Positions 8,253 to 16,660 of a stretch of 64,000 bases of DNA are shown here, one piece after another. Within the stretch, counting starts at the first letter, position 1; each line of letters starts with the position of its first letter. Source of the stretch: Methylocystis hirsuta. GTDB taxonomy: Bacteria > Pseudomonadota > Alphaproteobacteria > Rhizobiales > Beijerinckiaceae. The notes under the pieces were generated by a model. It did not search any database, was not told the DNA's origin, and was given only the letters and a program-made list of their open reading frames with translations. The stretch spans positions 3,339,001 through 3,403,000 of the forward strand of contig NZ_QWDD01000001.1 of NCBI RefSeq assembly GCF_003722355.1, written 5' to 3'. The position numbers and the translations under genes are program-made.

Positions 8253-8732
8253 ATGCGCCTCACGTCTCTCGCCCTCGCCTTCGCGCTCCTTGCAGGAGGA
8301 GGCGCCTTCGCCATGGACTTCAAGCCCTACGGCCGAGGCGCGTTCGGGCAATTGACCAAGGCTCACGCCGGCAGGCCGCTCGTCGTGCATTTCTGGTCGG
8401 TGACCTGTCCGCCCTGCCTCGTCGAATTGCCGCAATGGGCGAAGATCGCCGCGGAGAAAAAGGGATTCGATGTCGTCTTCGTCAACACCGACGGCGACGA
8501 CGACCGCGCCCGCGCGCAGGCTCGCATCGAGAAGGTCGGGCTTTCGAGCGCGGATCACTACGGCTTTGCCGACGACTTTGTCGAAAAGCTCTATTTCGAA
8601 GCGGACAGCGCCTGGCGCGGAGAATTGCCCTTCACGGCGCTCGTCGCCCCGGACGGCGGCGTCGTGACGGTGACGGGCGCGGTCGACGATCCGCTCATTG
8701 TCGAATGGCTGGAGAAGCGCGTAGCCAAGTGA
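8253..8732 (+). CDS. TlpA-like periplasmic thioredoxin-fold protein
   Basis: Starting at ATG 8253 the product is 159 residues with a signal peptide (SLALAFALLAGGGAFA). It has a thioredoxin fold with the active site VTCPPCLVELP, cysteines at about residues 52 and 55. The strand VVFVNTDGD and the cis-Pro region (ELPFTALVAPDG) also fit the TlpA/ResA class, which reduces or exchanges disulfides in the periplasm. It lies 168 bases after the Cys-rich Asp-box protein, whose CECC cluster is a possible client. An in-frame start at 8082 would give a non-signal N-terminus and is less likely. Confidence 0.85.
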   Translation: MRLTSLALAFALLAGGGAFAMDFKPYGRGAFGQLTKAHAGRPLVVHFWSVTCPPCLVELPQWAKIAAEKKGFDVVFVNTDGDDDRARAQARIEKVGLSSADHYGFADDFVEKLYFEADSAWRGELPFTALVAPDGGVVTVTGAVDDPLIVEWLEKRVAK

Positions 8733-8739
8733 AGCGGGC

Positions 8740-8940
8740 TTACCAGCGGCCTCTCGCGTAAAGCACGCCGAGAACGATGAGAAGCGCCAGCAATTGCAGA
8801 CCGACGCGCCAACGCATCAGCTTCTGCGAGCGGGCGGGCGCGCCCTCGCCGCCGCGGAACATATTGATGAAGCCGGCGACGACGACGAGAATCACCGCCG
8901 CGACGGCGACGACGACCAATAGATTTGAAGAACTTGGCAT
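8740..8940 (-). CDS. Twin-transmembrane HIG1-like small membrane protein
   Basis: The 66-residue protein has two hydrophobic helices (LLVVVAVAAVILVVVAGFIN and LQLLALLIVLGVLYA) joined by a short polar loop with SQKLMRWRV. This architecture matches the alphaproteobacterial twin-transmembrane/HIG1-domain proteins, which in other organisms associate with respiratory complexes. It runs convergently against the thioredoxin-like gene, with only 7 bases between the stops. Its precise role here is unknown. Confidence 0.75.
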   Translation of the reverse strand: MPSSSNLLVVVAVAAVILVVVAGFINMFRGGEGAPARSQKLMRWRVGLQLLALLIVLGVLYARGRW

Positions 8941-9000
8941 GAGCGGCGCTTCTCCCTACCCGCTGCGCTGTAGAGAAGCGCGCGCCCGCCGGCAAGGCGT

Positions 9001-11469
9001 TTATCGCCGCAGCAGGCGCTGCAGATAATCGAGCTCTTCCTGCGGGCGTTCAGGCTGACCGAGCCTGCGGCGCAGCTCTTCCTGCACGCGATGGGCGCGC
9101 TGCGCCGGCGGCAGGCCGAGCGGATCATATTTCCCAAAGGCGTCGGGACGATTGCCGTCGCCGGGCGCCCGCCCGAGCGGATCGCGGCCCCTGCCGCGGC
9201 GCCCGCGCCTGCCCGGGCTTCCGCCCTCTTCTTCCGCGTTTTGGTCGCCATCGCCGCGCATCTGCTGCGCCAGCCTGTCGGCGCCCTTGCGCAACGCCTG
9301 CACCGCGCGCCCTTGCGCGTCGACCGCCCTGGCGCCGCCTTCGCCGGCTTTGCCGAGCGCGTCCTCCGCTTCCTTCATCGCGCGGCGCGCGTCGTCGAGC
9401 TCTTCGGCGGCTTCGACGCCGCCCTCGCGCAGCGCGTCCTGCTGGCGCTCGAGCCGCTCGCGAAGCGCCTGCTGGCGCTGGCGCTCGTCGCTGAGCGCCT
9501 CGTTCTGCGGCTGGCCCTTCTGACGATGGCTGCGCGCGCCACGTGATTCCATATCGCTCGGCGCGTTCATCCCCTGGAACGTCTCATCGCGCAATTGCTG
9601 CTCTTCGCGCGACAACTGATCGAGTTCGTTGAGCGCGCGCGCCATTTCGCGCCCGCGCCCGCGACGCTGGCCCGCGGCCTGCGCGGTCTGCACATTTTCG
9701 AGAATGTCCTGGAGTTCCTCCAGGAGCCTTTGCGCTTGCGCCATGTCGCCCGACTTCATGGCTCGGTTCATCTCGTCGAGCATCGCCTGCAACTCGTCCG
9801 GCGTGACGGTGTCGCCGCCGCCCTCCGACTCCTGGCGCGGCGAACCTTCCGGCGGCAATCGGCTGCCGAGTTGCTGGAGGAATTTATCGAGCGCGGCGCG
9901 AAGCTCCTCGGCGCGATTGGCGATCTCCTGCTCGCTGTCGCCGCGCGCGATCGCATCCTTCAATTCGCGCTCCGCCGCGCGCAGTTCGCGCTCCGCTTGG
10001 GAGGTGTCGCCCTCTTCCAGGCCGAGCGCCATCGCCCACAGCATTTCACAGACGCCGCGCAATTCGTCGTCGCTGCGCGGACCCTCGAGACCGCGGCGCG
10101 CCTCGCGGAGGCCGAGATGGACGGCGGCAGGCGTATCGAATGCTTCGGGCGCGATCGACAGCGCCTCGAGCGCCGCGCGGACGCTTGAACGCGAATCCGG
10201 ATCGAGCGCGAGGATGCGCCTCTGTTCGGCGAGCGCGCGGGCGAGCGGCTTGACGAAGCGGCGCTGCGGCAGAGTCACTTCGATCGATTCAGAAGCGCCT
10301 TCATTGTCCGCGGCGTCCTTGGCGACGAGGCGCATCGCGAGCTTCGCGCCGCCGAAAGGACTGTCGGCGAGATCGATTGTCGCCTTGGCCTCGCCCTGGC
10401 CGCCTCCGCCGGGCGGCAAAGCGAGCGCAAGACGCGGCGGCTCGTAGAGCGCGCGCCGCCCGCTGGGCGGGCCGCTAAACACCGCTTGGGCGCCGACGAC
10501 GCCGTAATCGTCCGTGGCGCGGAACGCGAGCGTCATCGAGCCCCGAACATTGTTACGGGGATTTTCCGTCAAAGCGATGCTCGGCGGCTTGTCTGGGATC
10601 GCCGCGAGATCGAAACGCCGACCGTCGGAAAGCGAGACGCGCGCCGCGCTGGAGAGTTTGAACGCCTGCTCTTTCGACGCGCCCTTTTGCGAGTCCTCGA
10701 CGGCGGCCTGCGCGGCGACCAGTCCGCCGGAGACAGATACGCCTGAGTCCGGGGGGCGGATCCGCAGCGTCGAATTGACCGGCGCCTCGATGGGCGCGTC
10801 GGTGTCTTTTGCCAGCACGATCGGCGGACGTCCGGTATAGGCAGGCGGTTCGAGCCAGGCGTCGACGCGCGCACTGGTCCCGAAGCTCGCGGAAGCCCGC
10901 CAGTCAAACGCGGCGGCGATGCGCGCGCGCTTTTCATCGCCCGCCGCGAATCCGGCGGCAACCGCCGCGACGAGCGCCAGCGCGCGCAGCGCGTAAGGGT
11001 CGCGCTGTGGGACGCGCGGATGCGGCGCTTCGATAGGCGTCTGCGCCAGCGCCGTCTCCAGGCGCTGGCGATGCAACGCCCAGAGCGCCTCGACCCCCGC
11101 GTCGGCGTTTGGGCTGGCGAGCCGATCCTCGAGTGAAGACGCAGGACGCAGCGCGGCGTCTGCGCCGCGGTCCAGCCGTTCGAGCGCGGCGGCGCGATGC
11201 GGCCAACCGCGCGCCGACTCTCGCGCGACGACATAGAGCGCGGCGAAGCCGAAGAGCGCCACGCCGCCGACGCGCGCCTCGAGCGGCGCGGCCTGCCAAA
11301 GTCCCAGCCAGGAGAGCGCCAGGAAGACGAGGACAATCGTGGCGAGCGCCAAGCCGGCCCGCCAGATGCGCTCGGCAAGAATCGCGAACGCCGACTGGCG
11401 CAGCATCCCCTCGAGACGCGGCGAGGTCTTTTTCCCCGAGGGCGCATTCTGGTGCTGAAGCTCGTCCAT
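9001..11469 (-). CDS. DUF4175 (TIGR02302-type) large membrane protein
   Basis: The 822-residue protein has a cytoplasmic N-terminus and two membrane helices near residues 38-80 (LALATIVLVFLALSWLGLW and VGGVALFGFAALYVV). A third lies near residue 160. A long periplasmic Ala/Arg/Glu-rich region rich in coiled coil follows (LRAAERELKDAIARGDSEQE, QALRERLERQQDALREG), and the C-terminus is Gly/Arg-rich (GRRGRRGRGRDPLGR). Length and layout match the DUF4175 proteins of Rhizobiales. Their function is not established; envelope organisation is a common guess. It stands alone on the minus strand. Confidence 0.82.
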   Translation of the reverse strand: MDELQHQNAPSGKKTSPRLEGMLRQSAFAILAERIWRAGLALATIVLVFLALSWLGLWQAAPLEARVGGVALFGFAALYVVARESARGWPHRAAALERLDRGADAALRPASSLEDRLASPNADAGVEALWALHRQRLETALAQTPIEAPHPRVPQRDPYALRALALVAAVAAGFAAGDEKRARIAAAFDWRASASFGTSARVDAWLEPPAYTGRPPIVLAKDTDAPIEAPVNSTLRIRPPDSGVSVSGGLVAAQAAVEDSQKGASKEQAFKLSSAARVSLSDGRRFDLAAIPDKPPSIALTENPRNNVRGSMTLAFRATDDYGVVGAQAVFSGPPSGRRALYEPPRLALALPPGGGGQGEAKATIDLADSPFGGAKLAMRLVAKDAADNEGASESIEVTLPQRRFVKPLARALAEQRRILALDPDSRSSVRAALEALSIAPEAFDTPAAVHLGLREARRGLEGPRSDDELRGVCEMLWAMALGLEEGDTSQAERELRAAERELKDAIARGDSEQEIANRAEELRAALDKFLQQLGSRLPPEGSPRQESEGGGDTVTPDELQAMLDEMNRAMKSGDMAQAQRLLEELQDILENVQTAQAAGQRRGRGREMARALNELDQLSREEQQLRDETFQGMNAPSDMESRGARSHRQKGQPQNEALSDERQRQQALRERLERQQDALREGGVEAAEELDDARRAMKEAEDALGKAGEGGARAVDAQGRAVQALRKGADRLAQQMRGDGDQNAEEEGGSPGRRGRRGRGRDPLGRAPGDGNRPDAFGKYDPLGLPPAQRAHRVQEELRRRLGQPERPQEELDYLQRLLRR

Positions 11470-11594
11470 TTACTCTCCGAGAGACGCGCAAATGACAATG
11501 GCGGTTTCGTTACGGGCAGACAATCTTGGCCGTAGGAAAATGGTCAAATTCAGCGCATTGGCGCATCAAGGCCGGCGCGCGCTATCATTGCCGA

Positions 11595-12107
11595 ATGATC
11601 CGTAAACCCAAGGGCGACGTCATCGGCGACGTCATTTCTCCCCCGATCGGCGATCTCGCGCTTCTGCCTGCGCCCGTCGCCAGGATCCGCGACAAGATTC
11701 TCGCCGCGACCGAGACTGGGGAGGTCGAGGCGCTCCGCATTCCGATCGACTGGAATGAGACGCGCCCGCTGTTCGCCAAGAGCGGCGCCTTCAAGGCCGG
11801 AACCGATCCCATCGAGATTTTGAAGACGCTTTCCTTCGATCGCAAGGGGCAAGAAACGATTTCGCTCATCCGTTCGATTCTTGCGCAGCCCTTCGTCAAG
11901 ATCGTCCGCGGGCCGACGACGCTCTACGAATGGCCGGCCTTCGCGCGCCACCCTAAGGCGGCGGCCAATGAGGACGAGGCGCGCGCGAGATGGCGCTGTG
12001 TGCGTTTCGCCGATCTTATACGCTCAAATGCCGAAGGAAAGCCGCGCGCGATGCGCATCGGCATCGCGGCGGACGGCGTTTGGCACTATTTCTGGAGCGA
12101 GGACTGA
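11595..12107 (+). CDS. Hypothetical protein of about 170 residues
   Basis: From the ATG at 11595 the product has 170 residues, no signal peptide and no membrane segment. Its composition is soluble and mixed alpha/beta, with several Trp residues near the end (RARWRCVRFADLIR, GVWHYFWSED). Codon use matches neighbouring genes and the frame is cleanly open, so it is probably real. No family was recognised. It is divergent from the DUF4175 gene, sharing the 125-base space at 11470-11594. Confidence 0.6.
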   Translation: MIRKPKGDVIGDVISPPIGDLALLPAPVARIRDKILAATETGEVEALRIPIDWNETRPLFAKSGAFKAGTDPIEILKTLSFDRKGQETISLIRSILAQPFVKIVRGPTTLYEWPAFARHPKAAANEDEARARWRCVRFADLIRSNAEGKPRAMRIGIAADGVWHYFWSED

Positions 12108-12197
12108 CCCTCGGCGGAACGGCAGACAGACGAACGGCGGCGCTTCGACATGTCGACAGCGCCGCAGTTCGTTGGAGAGTCGCGGACAACCGCGCGG

Positions 12198-12425
12198 CTA
12201 GATCTCGCGTTCCTGCTCATGCGGCGCGGCGTGCGCGCGGCCTTCGTCTTCGGCGCGTTTCAGCTCTTCCGCCTCGTCGCCTTCGATCGCCCGCTCGGCG
12301 TCCTTCGCCGCTTTGTCGACCTTGCCGCTTTCGACAAATTTCCTCGTCGCCTCGTTATACTGCTTGGCGGCGGTACGGCTGCCTTCGCCTTCGTTCTGCG
12401 GCTGCACGTCCTTCTGCGCGGTCAT
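12198..12425 (-). CDS. Small acidic soluble hypothetical protein
   Basis: The 75-residue protein is rich in Glu, Lys and Ala (QYNEATRKFVESGKVDKAAKDA) and is predicted mostly helical, without membrane segments. Short proteins of this type are common in Rhizobiales and are often near stress-related or plasmid-stabilisation-like genes, as here. It may share a transcript with the gene at 12462. Function unknown. Confidence 0.55.
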   Translation of the reverse strand: MTAQKDVQPQNEGEGSRTAAKQYNEATRKFVESGKVDKAAKDAERAIEGDEAEELKRAEDEGRAHAAPHEQEREI

Positions 12426-12461
12426 TGCGTGTTCTCCTGGGTTCGCATCATTGACGCCGCG

Positions 12462-12773
12462 TCAGCTGGCGCGCCGTTCATTTCGCTTGCGTGTAGCCGC
12501 GGCCTTTTTGGCGGAAGCCGAGCGTTCGGTTGCCGGGCGCGACGCGGAAGCTTCGCCGCCCCGCTTGCCGCCCTTGCGCGCCGCCGCATTGCTGCTCTTC
12601 GCGCCGCGGCCGGACCCTGACTTCTTGCCGCCGCCGTCATCCTTGTTGACCGTCGCCCAGGCCCGGCGCTCGGCTTCCTTCTCAGGCACGCCGCGCTTCT
12701 CGTAGCCTTCCTCGATGTGCTCGGCCTTGCGTTTCTGCTTGTCGGTATAGGCCGAGTTATCTCCCTGCGGCAT
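12462..12773 (-). CDS. Small Lys/Arg-rich protein, plasmid-stabilisation-like N-terminus
   Basis: The 103-residue protein begins with the conserved block TDKQKRKAEHIEEGYEKRGV followed by EKEAERRAWATVNK. This block is typical of short proteins often labelled plasmid stabilisation protein. The C-terminal half is a low-complexity, very basic Ala/Lys/Arg/Ser tail that could bind nucleic acid. The start at 12773 is preceded by CAGGAG. The name in databases is historical; no function is shown by sequence. Confidence 0.65.
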   Translation of the reverse strand: MPQGDNSAYTDKQKRKAEHIEEGYEKRGVPEKEAERRAWATVNKDDGGGKKSGSGRGAKSSNAAARKGGKRGGEASASRPATERSASAKKAAATRKRNERRAS

Positions 12774-12878
12774 GGCTCATCTCCTGTAGCGCGCAATTGG
12801 GCGCGCAATCGGAATGAGCGACTAACCGCGCGCGAGGCCGCAATGTTCCAGGCGTTCGCGCAACTTTGCAAAAGGAGC

Positions 12879-14204
12879 TTAGAGAGCGTTCCAGAAGCGC
12901 ATCGCCGCGCCTTGCGACGGCGTTACGAGTTCGCCCTCCCACATGACCTTGGCGCCGCGCACGAACGTCCCGACCGGCCAGCCGACGACTTCTTTGCCGT
13001 CATAGGGCGTCCAGCCGACGCGCGAGGCGATCCAGGAATTGCGGATCGTCTCGCGTCGCTTCATGTCGACGATTGTGAGATCGGCGTCGTAGCCCACCGC
13101 GACGCGCCCCTTGCGGGCGATGCCGAAAAGCCGCGCGGGACCGGCGCTCGTCAGGTCGACGAAGCGCTGCAAGGTCAATCGACCGGCGTTGACGTGATCG
13201 AGCAGCAGAGGAACGAGCGTCTGCACGCCTGTCATCCCCGACGGGCTATTGGGATAAGGCTTGGCCTTCTCTTCGAGCGTATGAGGCGCGTGATCGGAAC
13301 CGAGCACGTCGACGACGCCTTGCGCGACGCCGCGCCAGAGGGCTTCGCGGTGGCGCGCCTCGCGCACCGGCGGATTCATCTGCGCCAGCGTGCCGATCCG
13401 CGCATAGTCGCTCGCGTCCATCGTCAAATGATGCGGGGTCACTTCGACGCTGGCGATGTCCTTATGCTCGGCGAGCAGCGCGATCTCTTCTTGCGTCGTC
13501 ACATGCAGCACATGCACGAGCGCGCCCTTCTCGCGCGCGATATGCATGAGCCGGCGCGTCGCGCGCACCGCCGTCTCCACGTCGCGCCAGACCGGATGCG
13601 ACGACGGGTCGCCGTCGATGCGCAAAGACTTGCGCAGATTTAGCCGGTCTTCGTCTTCGCTGTGAAAGGCGGCGCGCCGGCGTGTATGCGACAGCACGTC
13701 CGCGACGCCGGCGTCGTCGGCGATGAGCAGCGAGCCGGTCGAGGAGCCCATGAACACTTTGATGCCGGCCGCGCCGGGCAGGCGCTCCAACTCGCCCAGA
13801 TGCGCGGCGTTCTCATGCGTGCCGCCGACCCAGAAGGCGAAATCGCAATGCATGCGCCCGCTCGCGCGCGCCACCTTGTCGGCCAGCTCCGCTTCGCCCG
13901 TCGTCAGCGGATTGGTGTTGGGCATGTCGAAGACGCCGACGACGCCGCCCAGAACCGCGCCGCGCGACCCCGATTCAAGGTCTTCCTTATGCGGCGCGCC
14001 GGGCTCGCGGAAATGCACCTGGCTGTCGATGACGCCGGGCAGAATATGCAGGCCGCGACAGTCGATCGTCTCACCGGCCGAGGCGCGCGACAGATCGCCG
14101 ATTTCGGCGATCTTGCCGTCGCGGACGCCGACGTCGCGCGCGCCCTCGCCGTCCTGATTGACGAGCGCGCCGCCGGAGAGGATGACGTCGAAAACCTGCG
14201 GCAT
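12879..14204 (-). CDS. pyrC: Dihydroorotase-family amidohydrolase
   Basis: The 441-residue amidohydrolase-fold protein starts at ATG 14204 (MPQVFDVILSGG); the longer open frame upstream lacks homologous features. Class I dihydroorotase motifs are DSQVHFREPG near residue 60, GIKVFMGSSTG with the bridging Lys, VHVLHVTT, VTPHHLTM and GSDHAPHT with the catalytic Asp. The first His of the usual HxH metal motif is Gln here (QVH), as in a subset of bacterial dihydroorotases and allantoinase relatives, so the metal centre may be altered. It would catalyse ring closure of carbamoyl-aspartate in pyrimidine synthesis; a related hydrolase activity is possible. Confidence 0.85.
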   Translation of the reverse strand: MPQVFDVILSGGALVNQDGEGARDVGVRDGKIAEIGDLSRASAGETIDCRGLHILPGVIDSQVHFREPGAPHKEDLESGSRGAVLGGVVGVFDMPNTNPLTTGEAELADKVARASGRMHCDFAFWVGGTHENAAHLGELERLPGAAGIKVFMGSSTGSLLIADDAGVADVLSHTRRRAAFHSEDEDRLNLRKSLRIDGDPSSHPVWRDVETAVRATRRLMHIAREKGALVHVLHVTTQEEIALLAEHKDIASVEVTPHHLTMDASDYARIGTLAQMNPPVREARHREALWRGVAQGVVDVLGSDHAPHTLEEKAKPYPNSPSGMTGVQTLVPLLLDHVNAGRLTLQRFVDLTSAGPARLFGIARKGRVAVGYDADLTIVDMKRRETIRNSWIASRVGWTPYDGKEVVGWPVGTFVRGAKVMWEGELVTPSQGAAMRFWNAL

Positions 14205-14308
14205 GAGTGGCGCCTCGCTTGCGATGTCGTCGCGGGGTGGAGTTTTGTTGCTAATGCGCCAAAGGCGCGCGAGACTCAAGCAGCTGGCGGCGGAGGCGGA
14301 CGAGAGAC

Positions 14309-15142
14309 ATGACGACGGCGATCCTGCTCGATGACCGCGCAATCATCGAGGTTGCGGGCGAAGACGCGGGCAAATTCCTGCATAATCTGGTGACCAACGA
14401 CGTCGCCTCGCTCAAGGCCGGAGAGGCGCGCTTCGCCGCGCTGCTGACGCCGCAGGGCAAGATCTTATTCGATTTTCTGGTCTTAGCGGCGGGCGAAGGA
14501 GGCTATCTGCTCGACTGTCCGCTCGCCCTCGCCGCCGATCTCGAAAAACGTCTGAACATCTACAAGCTGCGTTCGAAAGTGACGGTGACGAACCGCAGCG
14601 GCGAACTCGACGCGATCGCCTTTCCCGACTCGACCGAAGCGCCGAAGGTCGAGGCCGTCGCCATCGCCGCCGATCCGCGCGGCCCGCTTGGATTCCGCGC
14701 CCTCGCGGCAAAAGGCAAGATACCGACGGAGGACGGGCGGAGCGCCTACGAGGCCCGGCGCATCCATGCCGGCGTGCCGCTCGGCGGCGTCGATTTCGAC
14801 TATGGCGCAACCTTTCCGCACGAAGCCAACATGGATTTGCTCTCGGGGCTCGACTTCAAGAAGGGCTGCTATGTCGGGCAGGAAGTGGTGTCGCGGATGA
14901 AGCACCGCGGCCTGGTGCGCAAGCGGGTCACGAAATATCGCGCGGAAGGCGGCGCGCCCGCGCCGGGCGAAACGATCCGCGCCGGCGACGTTGAAATCGG
15001 CGTCACCGGCTCGCGCCTTCATGAAGAGGGTCTCGCCTTGATCCGTCTCGATCGTCTCGGCGACGCCCTGGCGGCAGGCGCGACGCCCGTGGCGGCGGGG
15101 GCGGATTTGTCTTTTGAGACGCCAGATAAGCCGCCGCCATAA
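14309..15142 (+). CDS. ygfZ: YgfZ/GcvT-family folate-binding iron-sulfur assembly protein
   Basis: The 277-residue protein carries the YgfZ signature KGCYVGQEVVSRMKHRG at about residues 185-201 and an N-terminal GcvT-like fold (FLHNLVTNDVASLKAG). YgfZ proteins use tetrahydrofolate to help repair or assemble Fe-S clusters. The gene is divergent from the dihydroorotase gene, an arrangement I recall as frequent in Alphaproteobacteria. The start MTTAILLDDR at 14309 follows a GAGAGAC site. Confidence 0.9.
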   Translation: MTTAILLDDRAIIEVAGEDAGKFLHNLVTNDVASLKAGEARFAALLTPQGKILFDFLVLAAGEGGYLLDCPLALAADLEKRLNIYKLRSKVTVTNRSGELDAIAFPDSTEAPKVEAVAIAADPRGPLGFRALAAKGKIPTEDGRSAYEARRIHAGVPLGGVDFDYGATFPHEANMDLLSGLDFKKGCYVGQEVVSRMKHRGLVRKRVTKYRAEGGAPAPGETIRAGDVEIGVTGSRLHEEGLALIRLDRLGDALAAGATPVAAGADLSFETPDKPPP

Positions 15143-15184
15143 AGATGCGACGGAAGCCGGTTCAGTGCAGCGAATGAAGCGCCA

Positions 15185-15781
15185 TCACGCTTTCCCGAGC
15201 TTGGTCTTCTCGGATCCTTTCCTGCGGAGGGAGTGTGCGTACCAGCCTGCGCCGAGAGCAAGCGCCACGCCGGTGGCGATGGCGACTGCGGTCCAATCGC
15301 GCAGAAACTCTTCGCCGACCGAGAAGGCGAAACGTGCGTTGTATTCCTTGCGGCCATCCGGGCTCCGCGCCCGCACCAGGGCGACGAAGTCTCCCTTTCG
15401 CTTAAAGTCGTGTTCGAGCTGGATGACCCCGCTCCGGAACTGCGCGGGGGGGAGATAGGCTTCGTTCGGCGCCGCGTCTTCGTCCCGCTTCGGATCAGCC
15501 TCGACGATGCGGATTTCCACCGTCATGTCCCGCAACTCGTCCTGCAACGTGTCGATCACCATCGTCGTCGGACCCGTTTCGGGAATGTCCTCGCAGAACT
15601 GGCTTCTAGATTGCGTCGGCTGGTAGAAGCTGAAGGTAATGACGTCCGGCCCCATCTGGGCCGAGCATTCCCGAACTTTCTGGAACGCCTTGGCGGAATC
15701 CCTGCGCACCGCTTGCGCGTCCGCGCGGGCGATCGAGCCGATCGCCGCGACGAGAATGAAGAAGAGCCTAATTCTGAACAT
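15185..15781 (-). CDS. Exported hypothetical protein with C-terminal membrane anchor
   Basis: The 198-residue product has a signal peptide (RLFFILVAAIGSIARADAQA) and a periplasmic domain with two Cys (RECSAQM, QFCEDIP). One membrane helix lies near the end (DWTAVAIATGVALALGAGWYA) and is followed by a basic cytoplasmic tail. This tail-anchored periplasmic layout resembles small accessory proteins of respiratory or methane-oxidation systems, but no family was recognised with confidence. It runs convergently with ygfZ (42 bases apart). Confidence 0.6.
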   Translation of the reverse strand: MFRIRLFFILVAAIGSIARADAQAVRRDSAKAFQKVRECSAQMGPDVITFSFYQPTQSRSQFCEDIPETGPTTMVIDTLQDELRDMTVEIRIVEADPKRDEDAAPNEAYLPPAQFRSGVIQLEHDFKRKGDFVALVRARSPDGRKEYNARFAFSVGEEFLRDWTAVAIATGVALALGAGWYAHSLRRKGSEKTKLGKA

Positions 15782-16153
15782 GTCTCCGCCCGGCTTCGAC
15801 AGCGTGTTTCGAAAATCGAGAATGCCGTGTTTTAGGGCCCGCCGTCCATCGCGTGCCGACGCCGAAGGCGACGAGAGGCGACGAAATGAGTTCGATCCGG
15901 GGAGTCCGCGAGCCCAAGCCGGGCGCGTGTCGCAGCTGGCCGCAGGCCCGGCGCGGAATCAAATAAGCGCGCTGCGTGACGAGCTTTTGGATCGAACGGG
16001 CGCCGAGAAGCTGCGCGGCGCCGTCCTTCGTAGACGACGTTCCCGGAGCGTATGGTTGTCGATTGCAGCAACCGCCGGAACGAACCATGTCTGACGGGTC
16101 TTGCTCTCCGCCCGCCGACCTTCATCAACCCGCTCGCGGCCGTTCGGCGCCGC
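15782..16153. other. Intergenic stretch without a supported gene
   Basis: Several open frames of 70-100 codons cross this 372-base stretch, but all have Arg/Pro-rich translations typical of GC-rich shadow frames, and none has a convincing ribosome-binding site. I see no RNA gene or strong hairpin. It probably holds the promoter of the minus-strand gene ending at 15185. Confidence 0.5.
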
Positions 16154-16315
16154 CTATCGGGCCAAGGAATCGAGCGCGACGTCCATAGCGCGGACGAGCG
16201 CCATATTGCCGAAGAGAATCACCGCAATCGCGAGCGCGACGTAAAGCACGTCGGTCAACGCAAGATGTCCAGCCGTATGCTCGGCGACGTCCCGTTCAGT
16301 CGGCTGCACGTCCAT
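16154..16315 (-). CDS. Small single-helix membrane protein
   Basis: The 53-residue product begins at the ATG at 16315 behind a good GGAAGGAAG site. It has a polar N-terminus (MDVQPTERDVAEHTAGH) and one membrane helix (DVLYVALAIAVILFGNMALV). The longer frame to 16399 lacks a suitable site. No family was recognised. It is divergent from mch. Confidence 0.55.
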   Translation of the reverse strand: MDVQPTERDVAEHTAGHLALTDVLYVALAIAVILFGNMALVRAMDVALDSLAR

Positions 16316-16660
16316 CTCATCTTCCTTCCAGCTTAAAAATATATCGTACTGGTCGCTTTTCGCAGAAAACCCGCCTGCTTGATGTGCGAAAACACACAAG
16401 CGATGCTCAACGTTTCAGCCGCCGATTGGTTGCCTTAATAAACCCACAAAGATTGAAGTTTTGTGACACTCGACCTCAAACTTCATGGCCAACATCATGG
16501 CCAAGCGGCTCGCGTCCGCGACATGCTGCGACGCGGCCTGGCTTTCGTTTCGGCGGAAAAGCTCTATAAGCTCAGGGCTCGAACCGGCTGCAGGCTCATG
16601 CTTAGAACGGCCGGGCAAGGGTGGACAGCGCCACAGAGCGAAAGAAGGGAAGGGCCACAC
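16316..16660. other. AT-richer intergenic region upstream of mch
   Basis: This 345-base region separates the small membrane protein gene from mch. The part near 16335-16460 is clearly AT-richer than its surroundings (AAAAATATATCG, TGCCTTAATAAACC) and is a plausible promoter region for both genes. An open frame in phase with mch from 16463 has a non-homologous translation and is rejected as an N-terminal extension. Confidence 0.45.

Noticed and set aside
16463..16660. N-terminal extension of Mch from an upstream ATG
   Set aside because: Adds 66 residues unlike any Mch; GTG 16661 has a good ribosome-binding site and gives normal length.
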